Assembly (NCBI GenBank): GCA_947377725.1
Contig: CANCGX010000020.1
Coordinates: forward strand, 1 to 16,429
Origin: Actinomycetota bacterium
GTDB taxonomy: Bacteria > Actinomycetota > Actinomycetes > Nanopelagicales > Nanopelagicaceae
DNA: 16,429 nucleotides
Direction: 5' to 3'
In this document: one piece after another, positions 1 through 7,131 of the stretch
How positions within the stretch are numbered: position 1 is the first letter of the stretch
How the letters are laid out: each line of letters opens with the position of its first letter
The notes under the pieces: generated by a model
What the model saw: the letters and a program-made list of their open reading frames with translations, nothing else
Databases searched by the model: none
Told to the model about the DNA's origin: nothing
Position numbers and translations under genes: made by a program

Positions 1-603
1 AGCACCGAGAGCTGCCGCGAACTTCACGCCCATGTGACCCAATCCACCAAGACCAATGACGCCAACTTTCTTGCCTGGTCCGGCTTTCCAATTCTTTAAT
101 GGGGAGTACAGAGTGATTCCAGCACACATAAGTGGTGCAACACCCTCAAGATTAAGATTCTTAGGAACGTGAACTGCGTAATTTTGATCGATTACAAAAA
201 TATTTGAATATCCGCCATGTGCAGGAGTAACCCCGTCACGTTCATATCCGTTATAGGTCCCTGTCATGCCGTTGACGCAGTAATTTTGAAGACCGCGCTT
301 GCAGTTTTCGCACTCTTTGCAACTGTCAACAAACACTCCAACACCAACGAGATCGCCAACTTTGAATTTTGTTACGCCAGCTCCAACTCCCGTTACCGTA
401 CCCACGACTTCATGACCCGGCACAAGTGGCGTTAGTACTGAACCCCATTCGGCTGAGACAGTGTGAATATCTGAATGGCAAATACCAGCAAAAAGGACGT
501 CAAGAGAGATATCTCCTTCACGTAGATCTCGTCGTTCAAAGACGAATGGCACCAAATCATTTTTTACTTCCAGCGCGGCGTAACCTTTAGTTGTGATGCC
601 CAT
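1..603 (-). CDS. Zinc-dependent NAD(P) alcohol dehydrogenase (N-terminal part, cut by left edge)
   Basis: Medium-chain zinc alcohol dehydrogenase, probably cytosolic, interconverting alcohols and aldehydes with NAD(P)H. I translated 201 residues from the ATG at 603 to the window edge; the C-terminal part is missing. Visible motifs are the catalytic-zinc GICHSD (Cys42) and PGHE (His64, Glu65), the structural-zinc cysteines 95, 98, 101 and 109, a third catalytic-zinc Cys at 160 (MCAGIT), and the start of the Rossmann fold, GLGGLGHMG (about 184-192). This pattern fits the cinnamyl-alcohol-dehydrogenase-like branch (YahK / mycobacterial AdhC type); the substrate cannot be told. An AGGAG Shine-Dalgarno (complement of 610-614) lies 6 nt before the ATG and fixes the start. 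The gene is 37 bp downstream of thymidine kinase on the same strand, so the two may be co-transcribed, though no functional link is obvious. Confidence 0.93.
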   Translation of the reverse strand, partial: MGITTKGYAALEVKNDLVPFVFERRDLREGDISLDVLFAGICHSDIHTVSAEWGSVLTPLVPGHEVVGTVTGVGAGVTKFKVGDLVGVGVFVDSCKECENCKRGLQNYCVNGMTGTYNGYERDGVTPAHGGYSNIFVIDQNYAVHVPKNLNLEGVAPLMCAGITLYSPLKNWKAGPGKKVGVIGLGGLGHMGVKFAAALGA

Positions 604-640
604 TGTTCTCTCCTGTTGTTGTCTTGCGATTGGTGACTAG

Positions 641-1279
641 TTAATTTTGGAACGGAAGTGGTTGATTATCGGCTGGTTTGGCAGCGCGGGACGTAACTTT
701 TCGCATGTGGTGACGTCGGCACAATACTTCATAAGAAACCTCATGATCAGTACGAGTATCACCAACAACAACTTGTTCTCCAACGGTGATCATCTCACCA
801 TTTTGAACTCGCGCGTTGTGTGTGGCTCGAGCTCCGCACCAACATAAAGCCTCTACTTGAAGTGTGAGTACTCGGTCAGCAAGCTCTACTAATCGCGCTG
901 AACCAGGAAATAGGGTTGTCCGAAAATCCGTCAAAATCCCAAATGCAAAAACGTCTATGCCTAGTCCATCTACAACGAGCGCTAACTGTTCAATATGTTT
1001 CGGCTCGAAAAACTGCGTCTCATCACTGATGATGAAATCTATACGCTCTCCTTGTGAAAGTTTGTCTACAACAAGGCGGTGGAGATCAAGGTCAGGATCT
1101 ACTTCAATTGCATCGCTTTTCAATCCAAGGCGACTCGTTATAACGCCGCGTCCACCACGATCTTTATTGGTAAAGATGAGACCTTTTCTGCCACGGCTTT
1201 GATGGTTATAAGCGGTCTGTAGCGCCAGAGTGGATTTTCCGGAATCCATCGTTCCGCAGTAATAGATCAGTTCAGCCAC
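641..1279 (-). CDS. tdk: Thymidine kinase (type II, TK1-like)
   Basis: Phosphorylates thymidine to dTMP with ATP, the pyrimidine salvage route in the cytosol. The 212-residue protein has a P-loop GTMDSGKST (9-17), the DETQFF segment (86-91) with the catalytic Glu87, GILTDFR (114-120), and a zinc site made of Cys146, Cys148 (CWCGA), Cys187 and probably His190. Length and motif order match full-length bacterial type II enzymes. The start is a GTG at 1279 giving MAELIYYCG, where the P-loop begins a few residues in as usual for the family. No good Shine-Dalgarno precedes it. It is followed on the same strand by the alcohol dehydrogenase and preceded by tRNA-Leu about 110 bp upstream. Identification is firm; the regulation is not known. 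Confidence 0.95.
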   Translation of the reverse strand: MAELIYYCGTMDSGKSTLALQTAYNHQSRGRKGLIFTNKDRGGRGVITSRLGLKSDAIEVDPDLDLHRLVVDKLSQGERIDFIISDETQFFEPKHIEQLALVVDGLGIDVFAFGILTDFRTTLFPGSARLVELADRVLTLQVEALCWCGARATHNARVQNGEMITVGEQVVVGDTRTDHEVSYEVLCRRHHMRKVTSRAAKPADNQPLPFQN

Positions 1280-1296
1280 GTGGGTATCTTGCCATC

Positions 1297-1302
1297 ATTT
1301 TA
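1297..1302 (-). promoter_or_regulatory. Possible -10 element for tdk
   Basis: Read on the minus strand the hexamer is TAAAAT, 17 nt before the GTG start of tdk, which would give a 5' leader of roughly 10 nt. No recognisable -35 is present at 17 bp upstream. It is the best -10 candidate in the gap between tRNA-Leu and tdk, but it is a weak call. Confidence 0.3.
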
Positions 1303-1321
1303 AAAAGATTAGTTCCATTCT

Positions 1322-1348
1322 GATTCACGCAGATTCACTCGTAATCAC
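1322..1348. repeat. Three phased copies of an ATTCAC-like hexamer upstream of tdk
   Basis: ATTCAC occurs at 1323-1328 and 1333-1338 (each preceded by G), and AATCAC at 1343-1348. The three copies are spaced exactly 10 bp apart, close to one helical turn, so all face the same side of the DNA. They lie just upstream of the proposed tdk -10 in the tRNA-Leu/tdk gap. The layout is that of an operator, but I know of no regulator with this site, and short repeats can arise by chance. Confidence 0.4.
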
Positions 1349-1364
1349 ACGCGACTGCAATGCC

Positions 1365-1383
1365 TGGCCCTTCATAAAGGCCA
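1365..1383 (-). terminator. Weak hairpin just downstream of tRNA-Leu
   Basis: TGGCC (1365-1369) and GGCCA (1379-1383) form a perfect 5-bp stem with a 9-nt loop, starting 7 nt past the encoded CCA of tRNA-Leu on the minus strand. No T-run follows, so it is not a classical intrinsic terminator. It could end or shield the tRNA precursor. Confidence 0.22.
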
Positions 1384-1390
1384 AAGAAGT

Positions 1391-1477
1391 TGGTGTCCGA
1401 GAGGGGACTTGAACCCCTAATCCCTTGCGGGAACTAACACCTCAAGCTAGCGCGTCTGCCAATTCCGCCACCCGGAC
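1391..1477 (-). tRNA. tRNA-Leu (anticodon GAG), CCA encoded
   Basis: Folded by hand on the minus strand. The acceptor stem GUCCGGG pairs with CUCGGAC (one G-U), followed by discriminator A and a genomically encoded CCA (complement of 1391-1393). The D arm starts GGCGGAAUUGG. The anticodon stem CUAGC/GUUAG carries the loop UUGAGGU, so the anticodon is GAG (complement of 1441-1443), which reads CUC and CUU. The long variable arm (UCCC GCAA GGGA) is the class II signature of leucine and serine tRNAs, and the T arm is GGGG-UUCAAGU-CCCC. Total length is 87 nt with CCA. It is a complete, normal-looking gene with no intron. Confidence 0.97.
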
Positions 1478-1587
1478 AAGGGAAGAAAGATACCAAGATA
1501 TTGGAGCATGCCGAAATTGGGAAGTTCCTACGCTCGTTCTAGTGGCCCTACTGTCGAATAGCGTAATAGAAGTGGCAAGATAGGCTT

Positions 1588-2919
1588 ATGAGCAAACCAC
1601 AACATATGTCTCCTGCCCAGATATCGGCAATGGAGGAAGACTGCGTACGCATCCTTCAAGAGATGATTCGCATTCCTAGCGTCAATTTTGGCGAAGGTAA
1701 GGGTGATGAGAAGGCTGTCGCTGAATATGTAGCCGCCCAACTTGCTGAAGTAGGAATAGAAAGTGAATTCATAGTTGCTGGAGAAAATCGAGTAAGTGTT
1801 GTGGCAAGAATTCCAGGATTAGATGTGAATCGTGCAGGACTCATAGTTCATGGGCATATCGACACAGTGCCGGCCGATCCAAAGGACTGGAGCGTTGATC
1901 CATGGTCAGGCGAGATCAAAGACGATTTCATTTGGGGTAGAGGCGCAGTAGATATGAAGGATGGCTGCGCACAATTTATTGCTTTAGTGAGAGCTTGGAA
2001 GGCGACAGGTTTTGTTCCACCAAGAGATATTCTCTTGATTTTCTTCGCCGATGAAGAAGCGGGTGGCCTCTACGGTTCTAGATGGATGATTAAGAATCGC
2101 CCAGAAATCTTTGAAGGTTACACAGAAGCAATATCTGAAGTGGGCGGGTTCTCGGTCACAATAACCGGTGGCCATCGATTGTATTGGGTGCAAACTGCAG
2201 AGAAAGGTCTTGCATGGATGAAATTGACCGCAACAGGTACGGCGGGTCATGGCTCATTCATAAATAGAGATAACCCGCTTACAAAACTCACACGCGCTAT
2301 TGCCCGAATTGGACAACACGAGTGGCCGGTTCGCGAAACAAAAACAGGTGCAAAATTTTGGGGCAAGATAGCTGAATTAACTGGTGAGAAATACGAAGCT
2401 AGCAATCCTCGTCCTCTACAAAAACACATTGGGGGAGCAGCCCGGATGATGGGCGCAACGGTGCAAAACACCTCTAATCCAACGATGTTAGAAGCAGGTT
2501 ACAAAGCCAATGTGATTCCACAACTAGCTTCCGCTGTGGTTGATGGTCGCTTCCTTCCTGGTTATGAAGATGAACTCCTTGAAACAGTTCGTCAGCTTGC
2601 TGGCGAGGATGCAACAGTTGAAATGCTAGTTCGCGACAAAGCACTAGAAGTGGACTTTGATGGTCCTTTGGTCCAAGCAATGTGCGATGCACTTCACGAA
2701 GAAGATCCAGAGGGAATACCCGTTCCGTATGTAATGAGCGGCGGCACTGATAACAAAGCACTCTCGGATTTGGGAATTATTGGTTATGGATTTAGTCCAT
2801 TGAAACTTCCGCCAGATCTAGATTTCTTCGCACTTTTTCACGGCGTGGACGAAAGAGTCCCCGTGGATGGTTTGAAATTTGGCGTGCGCACACTGCAGCG
2901 TTTCTTAGAGAATTGTTAA
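1588..2919 (+). CDS. M20 family metallopeptidase / deacylase (ArgE/DapE/CPG2-like)
   Basis: A two-zinc hydrolase expected to cleave an amide bond in a peptide or N-acyl amino acid, in the cytosol. In the 443-residue product I see GHIDTVPAD (His90, Asp92), GRGAVDMKDG (bridging ligand Asp122), DEEAGG (general base Glu156, ligand Glu157), a further acidic ligand candidate Glu184, AGHGS (His221, the dimer-contributed catalytic residue) and LFHGVDER (ligand His418). All the family's metal and catalytic residues are therefore present. The best positional parallel I know is M. tuberculosis Rv2141c, often labelled DapE-like, but the substrate cannot be read from sequence. No Shine-Dalgarno precedes the ATG; an in-frame ATG at 1606 is an alternative start. 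It is transcribed alone and converges with the aldo/keto reductase, with 15 bp between the two stops. Confidence 0.93.
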   Translation: MSKPQHMSPAQISAMEEDCVRILQEMIRIPSVNFGEGKGDEKAVAEYVAAQLAEVGIESEFIVAGENRVSVVARIPGLDVNRAGLIVHGHIDTVPADPKDWSVDPWSGEIKDDFIWGRGAVDMKDGCAQFIALVRAWKATGFVPPRDILLIFFADEEAGGLYGSRWMIKNRPEIFEGYTEAISEVGGFSVTITGGHRLYWVQTAEKGLAWMKLTATGTAGHGSFINRDNPLTKLTRAIARIGQHEWPVRETKTGAKFWGKIAELTGEKYEASNPRPLQKHIGGAARMMGATVQNTSNPTMLEAGYKANVIPQLASAVVDGRFLPGYEDELLETVRQLAGEDATVEMLVRDKALEVDFDGPLVQAMCDALHEEDPEGIPVPYVMSGGTDNKALSDLGIIGYGFSPLKLPPDLDFFALFHGVDERVPVDGLKFGVRTLQRFLENC

Positions 2920-2934
2920 AAACTGCGAAACACT

Positions 2935-3888
2935 TTATTCAGAGATGCGGGATATTTCATCCAACGCTTGGCGAACAGGTAGAGGCAATTCAATCTCTTC
3001 TACCGTGAGAACTCCTCGCAACTGAGCACCAGTTCGTGCTCCAATTATTGAAGAAGTAACCCCGGGAGCATCGCGAACCCACGAAAGTGAAACTTCCAGA
3101 GGTGAAAAACCAAGGCCTTCGGCTGCAACACATACTGCGTCGACGATTGCACGAGATCGTGCATCAAGATACGGCGAAACAAATGCAGCAAAGTGCGGGC
3201 TCGCACCGCGAGAATCGGAAGGCGTTCCATTTCTGTATTTACCTGTGAGAACACCGCGACCCAGAGGTGACCACGCCAAGAATCCCACTCCGAGATTTTC
3301 CGAAGCTGGGAGTATCTCTCGTTCGACAACTCTGTTGAGAAGTGAATATTCCGCTTGCATGGAAGTGATTGGCGCTTTACCGAAGAGAGGATTTTGCATA
3401 GTTTGCGCACGTGACAGTTGCCAACCCGCAAAGTTCGAAACTCCTACATAGCGAACTTTTCCACTGTGAATTGCATAATCCAGTGCTGAAAGCGTCTCTT
3501 CAATCGGCGTGGTTTCATCCCAGGCGTGAACTTGCCAGAGATCCAGGTAATCAACACCAAGCCTTTGCAAGGATTTATCGAGATCTTCAATCAAACTCAG
3601 ACGAGAATTGAGCACCTTGCGTTCTCCCGACTTGAAGGAGATGCCAGCTTTCGAAGCTATGAGCACTTCTTCACGGTTAACTAGGCTGCCCAGAAATCCA
3701 CCTATAACTCGCTCGCTATCACCATCAGCGTAAACAGCGGCAGTGTCTATGAGATTGCCACCTGCATCTAAATACGCACGCAATTGAACAGCAGCCTCGT
3801 GCTCGTCGGTATCTCGGCCCCAGGTCATCGTGCCAAGGCCAAGGCGCGAGACTTCCAAACCGCTGGAACCAAGTTTTCTCATCTTCAC
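2935..3888 (-). CDS. Aldo/keto reductase
   Basis: An NADPH-dependent oxidoreductase with a TIM-barrel fold that reduces an aldehyde or ketone. The full catalytic tetrad is visible in the 317-residue product: Asp48 and Tyr53 (IDTAAVYADG), Lys80 (IASKAG) and His121 (QVHAWD). GVSNF (149-153) and a C-terminal SIIGARTG cofactor-binding segment complete the family signature. It resembles the YghZ/Tas-like branch; the substrate is unknown. The start is GTG at 3888, chosen because a TAGTGT -10 lies 7 nt upstream, as expected for a leaderless mRNA; an in-frame ATG at 3882 is the alternative. It is divergent from the histidine phosphatase gene, with 49 bp between the starts. Confidence 0.94.
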   Translation of the reverse strand: MKMRKLGSSGLEVSRLGLGTMTWGRDTDEHEAAVQLRAYLDAGGNLIDTAAVYADGDSERVIGGFLGSLVNREEVLIASKAGISFKSGERKVLNSRLSLIEDLDKSLQRLGVDYLDLWQVHAWDETTPIEETLSALDYAIHSGKVRYVGVSNFAGWQLSRAQTMQNPLFGKAPITSMQAEYSLLNRVVEREILPASENLGVGFLAWSPLGRGVLTGKYRNGTPSDSRGASPHFAAFVSPYLDARSRAIVDAVCVAAEGLGFSPLEVSLSWVRDAPGVTSSIIGARTGAQLRGVLTVEEIELPLPVRQALDEISRISE

Positions 3889-3895
3889 GGTTCGG

Positions 3896-3901
3896 ACACT
3901 A
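3896..3901 (-). promoter_or_regulatory. Leaderless-type -10 element for the aldo/keto reductase
   Basis: TAGTGT on the minus strand, matching the actinobacterial TANNNT -10 consensus, with 7 nt to the GTG start at 3888. The transcript would begin at or next to the start codon. No -35 is evident. Confidence 0.42.
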
Positions 3902-3925
3902 GCAACAAGACTCCGAAACTATCGG

Positions 3926-3931
3926 TAACCT
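3926..3931 (+). promoter_or_regulatory. Leaderless-type -10 element for the phosphatase-to-mshC block
   Basis: TAACCT matches TANNNT and is separated by 6 nt from the ATG at 3938, so the transcript should start at the ATG. There is no Shine-Dalgarno before that ATG. The element is head-to-head with the aldo/keto reductase promoter inside a 49-bp gap, so the two polymerase sites must overlap. Confidence 0.5.
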
Positions 3932-3937
3932 AGCCAT

Positions 3938-4600
3938 ATGACTCTCCGCGCAAAGGCTGCATCAACGGTGTACTTGTTGAGACATGCACATTCTGTTGCC
4001 AACGAGAGAGGCATTTTGGCCGGTCAAGCCAGCGGAATTTCTCTATCGACCAAAGGTAAGGCGCAGGCAGAAGACTTGGTTCAATATCTAGAGCAACTCA
4101 ATCTGATGGAGATCCACCTCAGTCCTCTTCAACGGTGTCAGGAAACGGTTGAACCTTTCTTAAAGCAGAAACCATCTATGGCTACTCGGATAAACGACTC
4201 CGTCATTGAAATGAATTATGGAGATTGGACAGGAAAGAAACTCTCCTTTCTCTCCCGACGAGGTTTGTGGAAAGAAATTCAAGCTCGACCTTCAAATGTA
4301 ACCTTTCCACAGGGAGAGAGCTTTCTCGAATTGCAGCACAGAGCAATAGTCGCTATTGAAAACATCTCTAACGTCCCAGGGAATCATTTGGTGGTCTCAC
4401 ACGGCGACGTTATTCGTGTGATCCTCAACCACTATTTAGGTGCTCATCTCGACGAGTTCCAAAGAATTACAGTGGATCCAGCTTCGATAAGTTCCATTCG
4501 TTTCCACAATGGCAGAGTCTCAGTCCAAAAGGTAAATTCCACCAGCTCCCTTGCTTCCCATTCGGGCTCAGTTCTCGGTGGAGGGGCAGGTAAAAAGTGA
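3938..4600 (+). CDS. Histidine phosphatase (phosphoglycerate-mutase-like, MSMEG_4193 type)
   Basis: A branch-1 histidine phosphatase superfamily protein of 220 residues. It has the RH motif LLRHAHS (Arg15, phospho-acceptor His16), Arg66 (SPLQRCQET), the acidic proton donor Glu91 and the second catalytic His155 (VSHGDV). It is therefore likely an active phosphatase; mutase activity is less likely given the short length. Its place before DUF3090 and near mshC matches the actinobacterial family I recall as the MSMEG_4193-type putative phosphomutase. The natural substrate is unknown. The C-terminal 20 residues are Ser/Gly-rich and look disordered. Its TGA overlaps the GTG start of the next gene by 4 nt (GTGA), indicating translational coupling. 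A leaderless start at ATG 3938 is supported by the TAACCT element. Confidence 0.92.
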   Translation: MTLRAKAASTVYLLRHAHSVANERGILAGQASGISLSTKGKAQAEDLVQYLEQLNLMEIHLSPLQRCQETVEPFLKQKPSMATRINDSVIEMNYGDWTGKKLSFLSRRGLWKEIQARPSNVTFPQGESFLELQHRAIVAIENISNVPGNHLVVSHGDVIRVILNHYLGAHLDEFQRITVDPASISSIRFHNGRVSVQKVNSTSSLASHSGSVLGGGAGKK

Positions 4601-5160
4601 GCAGAATTGTTTACCGCCACTCCAAGCCTCTTCGATTTATCGTTGGGACCGTTGGGGAACCAGGCGATCGGGCTTTCTTCTTGCAAATAATTTCAGAATC
4701 TTCATCGAATTGCATAGCTATCGAAAAGTCACAAGTTCAGGCACTTGTGGAGAGGCTGCAATTGATGATTCGTGAGCTGCGTCGAAATAAATTGGCGAAT
4801 CTAGATATTCTGAATCAACCGGGAATACGCGACGATGGACAGCTTGAGTATCCGATAACCGAGGATTTTAAAGCAGGAGTAATAGCAATTTCCTACGAAC
4901 AAGGAAATCAGAATATAGATTTACAAATTCAAGCGATGTCAGAGGAAGATTTCTCTGAATTGGTTGAAGAGGGCGATGAAGACTCCGATGAAGAAACACC
5001 CGATTTGTTGAAGATCAGTTTGAGCATTCCACAAGTTCGAGGGTTCTGCGAACGTGCGACGAGCGTCGTTTCTGCAGGGCGAATACCGTGTCCATTCTGT
5101 GGAATTCCACTGAATCCGGATGGGCATTTGTGCCCAAGAGCTAATGGATATCGACGTTAG
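4597..5160 (+). CDS. DUF3090 family protein with C-terminal zinc ribbon
   Basis: A conserved actinobacterial protein of unknown function, 187 residues. The N-terminal part (about 1-110) looks like a compact alpha/beta domain. Residues 115-136 are strongly acidic (Glu/Asp-rich). The C-terminus has CPFC (Cys165, Cys168) followed by His177 and Cys179, then the family-typical ending PRANGYRR, which is a probable small zinc site. The start is GTG at 4597, sharing four bases with the upstream stop; a GAGGGG sequence (4581-4586) may serve as ribosome binding site. The next gene starts on the last base of this stop codon. Its tight coupling to a phosphatase and a kinase-like protein suggests a common pathway or complex. 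No catalytic motif is visible, so it may be a binding or adaptor protein; that role is my inference. Confidence 0.88.
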   Translation: MSRIVYRHSKPLRFIVGTVGEPGDRAFFLQIISESSSNCIAIEKSQVQALVERLQLMIRELRRNKLANLDILNQPGIRDDGQLEYPITEDFKAGVIAISYEQGNQNIDLQIQAMSEEDFSELVEEGDEDSDEETPDLLKISLSIPQVRGFCERATSVVSAGRIPCPFCGIPLNPDGHLCPRANGYRR

Positions 5161-5843
5161 TGGTTTCTGACTCGACGTGGCTTACCTCAGGAGAGATCAC
5201 AGTCATCGGTCGAATAGCCGATGCATCGAATGCAACTCTTCTGGCGGAGATAGCTGATTCCAAAGTTGTGTACAAACCGGTAGCGGGGGAGAGACCGCTT
5301 TGGGATTTTCCAGATGGCAACCTTGCTAGTCGCGAATATGCGGCCTATCACGTAAGTGAAATGCTTGGATTAGGAGTTGTACCTAGAACTGTATTTCGAG
5401 ATGGCCCTTATGGGTCTGGAATTGTTCAAGAGTGGATAGAGGAAGATCCTGAAATTGATATCGTTGAACTCGCGCAAACTGATAGCGATTCAATACGCAA
5501 AATTGCTTTCTATGATTTACTGATCAATAACGGAGACCGCAAATTTGGTCACCTGCTTGCAGTCTCGCCCGATCACATCTACGCAATTGATCACGGTGTA
5601 ACTTTTAATTCTGAGAATAAGCTTCGAACAGTCCTATGGCAATGGGCAGGCAAAGAGTTCTCGGAGATAGAGCGGGATCTTTTGAAGAAATTCCTTGAGA
5701 TTTTTGAGTCATCGGATGTGAATGGACTCATCACTGATCGTGAAATTGAAGCGACTATTTCTCGGGTATCAAACCTGCAAGATGCAGACACATTCCCTTA
5801 TCCATCACCTGACTGGCCAGCCGTCCCTTGGCCGCCATTTTAA
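5160..5843 (+). CDS. SCO1664-family protein with PI3/4-kinase/HipA-like fold
   Basis: A 227-residue member of the actinobacterial SCO1664-type family, related in motif layout to phosphatidylinositol 3/4-kinase-like and HipA-like kinases. I see a nucleotide-binding lysine in VVYKPVAGERP (Lys39), a catalytic-loop-like DLLINNGDRKFGH (119-131, with Asp126 and Lys128) and a metal-binding IDHG (Asp144). Those residues suggest real kinase activity, though the substrate (protein, lipid or small molecule) is unknown. The C-terminus is Pro/Trp-rich (PDWPAVPWPPF). The GTG start shares one base with the DUF3090 stop (TAGTG), and mshC follows after 19 bp. The neighbouring histidine phosphatase makes a kinase/phosphatase pair plausible; that is inference. 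Confidence 0.88.
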   Translation: MVSDSTWLTSGEITVIGRIADASNATLLAEIADSKVVYKPVAGERPLWDFPDGNLASREYAAYHVSEMLGLGVVPRTVFRDGPYGSGIVQEWIEEDPEIDIVELAQTDSDSIRKIAFYDLLINNGDRKFGHLLAVSPDHIYAIDHGVTFNSENKLRTVLWQWAGKEFSEIERDLLKKFLEIFESSDVNGLITDREIEATISRVSNLQDADTFPYPSPDWPAVPWPPF

Positions 5844-5854
5844 GGAAGATTAGA

Positions 5855-5860
5855 TAGGCT
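5855..5860 (+). promoter_or_regulatory. Possible -10 element for mshC
   Basis: TAGGCT (TANNNT) lies 8 nt before the ATG at 5869 and 2 nt before the GTG at 5863. If active it gives a leaderless mshC mRNA beginning at about the ATG and separates mshC transcription from the three genes before it. The 9-mer AGATAGGCT also occurs just before the M20 peptidase start (1578-1586). Confidence 0.35.
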
Positions 5861-5862
5861 AA

Positions 5863-7119
5863 GTGTCAATGAACATATCACCGTGGCCAAGTATTTATCT
5901 CCCTCAGCTTCCGATTGAGATTGCGCCTCTCGTTTTGCAAACTCCATTTGGGGAAACGACGTATCAAAGTGCAGAGACGAAGATGTATGTGTGTGGGATA
6001 ACTCCATACGATGCTACTCATTTAGGACACGCAGCTACTTATCTAACTTTTGACTTAATAAATCGCTACTTACGATTGCAAGGTTCCACCGTTAAATTTG
6101 CCGAGAACATCACCGATATCGACGAACCGCTTCTTGAAAGAGCCCAAAGAGATAGCGTGGATTGGAAATCGCTCGCCCTCACTCAAGTTCAACTCTTTCA
6201 GTCTGATATGAGCGCGCTTCATATAATTCCCCCTCAATCTTTTGTCCCAGCTACATCAGCAATGGATCTAGTTGAAAGCGCAATCTCTAGATTGAAAGTT
6301 AATGGATTCGTTTATGAACTCGGTAAAGATCTCTATTTTGACGTAAGTTCCTTTCTGGACTCACTTCCGATTTCCGTTGATGAAGCAGTTGCTGTATTTG
6401 CAAGCAGAGGCGGGGACCCTCTTCGAGAGGGAAAGAAGCACCCATTAGATCCTGTGCTGTGGATTGGTAATCGAGATGATGAACCGGGATGGAAGAGTGA
6501 ACATGGATTCGGGCGTCCAGGTTGGCATATTGAATGCTGCGTAATCAGTCTCCGATATTTACTTGGAGCTGACTATCTTGACTCTGCTCGGAGTTTAGGA
6601 GATGCCTCATTCTTGATTGATATTCAAGGCGGGGGAAGTGACTTGATATTTCCGCATCATTTCATGAGCGCGGCTCAAGCTAAAGCATTGACGGGCAGAG
6701 AATTTTCGGCCAGCTTCATTCATACAGGAATGATTGGATTAGATGGCGAGAAAATGAGCAAGTCAAAAGGCAACCTCGTATTCGTCTCAAAGTTGATTGA
6801 AGATGGATGCGATCCAATGGTCATACGTTTTGCCCTGATGAGTTCTCATTACTCGGAAGACCGCATGTGGAGCAATGAGCTTTTGCTCAACGCCCAAAAT
6901 AAGGTCGATCGAATTAGAGTTAATCTCTCGAAAACAGAAGTTGCGCCAGCTCTTCCTTTATTGCGTGAGATTTCCAACGCACTGGCTAACAATCTGGACA
7001 CTGAAAAGGCTCTTCAATCCATTGAAGATTGGTGCACAGCCTCAGAGAACGCTCCATCCGTTGATGAAGCAGGTCTGGTGGCTCGCGGGTTAGATTCGCT
7101 GCTTGGATTAGCCCTGTAA
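5863..7119 (+). CDS. mshC: Cysteine--GlcN-inositol ligase, mycothiol biosynthesis
   Basis: Joins cysteine to 1-D-myo-inosityl 2-amino-2-deoxy-alpha-D-glucopyranoside using ATP, the third enzymatic step toward mycothiol, the main thiol of actinobacteria. The 418-residue protein is a class I cysteinyl-tRNA-synthetase relative: zinc ligand Cys44 (YVCGITPYD), HIGH-like HLGH (53-56), a conserved WHIEC (Cys225), a histidine pair (265-266) and KMSKS (297-301). I prefer MshC over CysS because the length is about 410 rather than 460 or more, the N-terminus has the MshC spacing, TPYDATH replaces the CysS pattern, and no tRNA anticodon-binding C-terminus is present. The start is either GTG 5863 or ATG 5869; the TAGGCT at 5855-5860 favours the ATG. 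It sits directly before metH. Confidence 0.93.
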   Translation: MSMNISPWPSIYLPQLPIEIAPLVLQTPFGETTYQSAETKMYVCGITPYDATHLGHAATYLTFDLINRYLRLQGSTVKFAENITDIDEPLLERAQRDSVDWKSLALTQVQLFQSDMSALHIIPPQSFVPATSAMDLVESAISRLKVNGFVYELGKDLYFDVSSFLDSLPISVDEAVAVFASRGGDPLREGKKHPLDPVLWIGNRDDEPGWKSEHGFGRPGWHIECCVISLRYLLGADYLDSARSLGDASFLIDIQGGGSDLIFPHHFMSAAQAKALTGREFSASFIHTGMIGLDGEKMSKSKGNLVFVSKLIEDGCDPMVIRFALMSSHYSEDRMWSNELLLNAQNKVDRIRVNLSKTEVAPALPLLREISNALANNLDTEKALQSIEDWCTASENAPSVDEAGLVARGLDSLLGLAL

Positions 7120-7131
7120 ACTACCTTCTCT

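Noticed and set aside
864..1202. 112-codon open frame antisense to tdk
   Set aside because: Ser/Arg-rich translation typical of reverse-frame reading through a real gene.
3045..3431. 128-codon open frame on the minus strand overlapping the aldo/keto reductase in another frame
   Set aside because: The reductase frame contains the complete catalytic tetrad and continuous homology; this frame has none.
7117..7131. Cobalamin riboswitch in front of metH
   Set aside because: The gap to mshC is only 12 bp, so there is no room for the aptamer, and no B12-box sequence was seen in the end of mshC.
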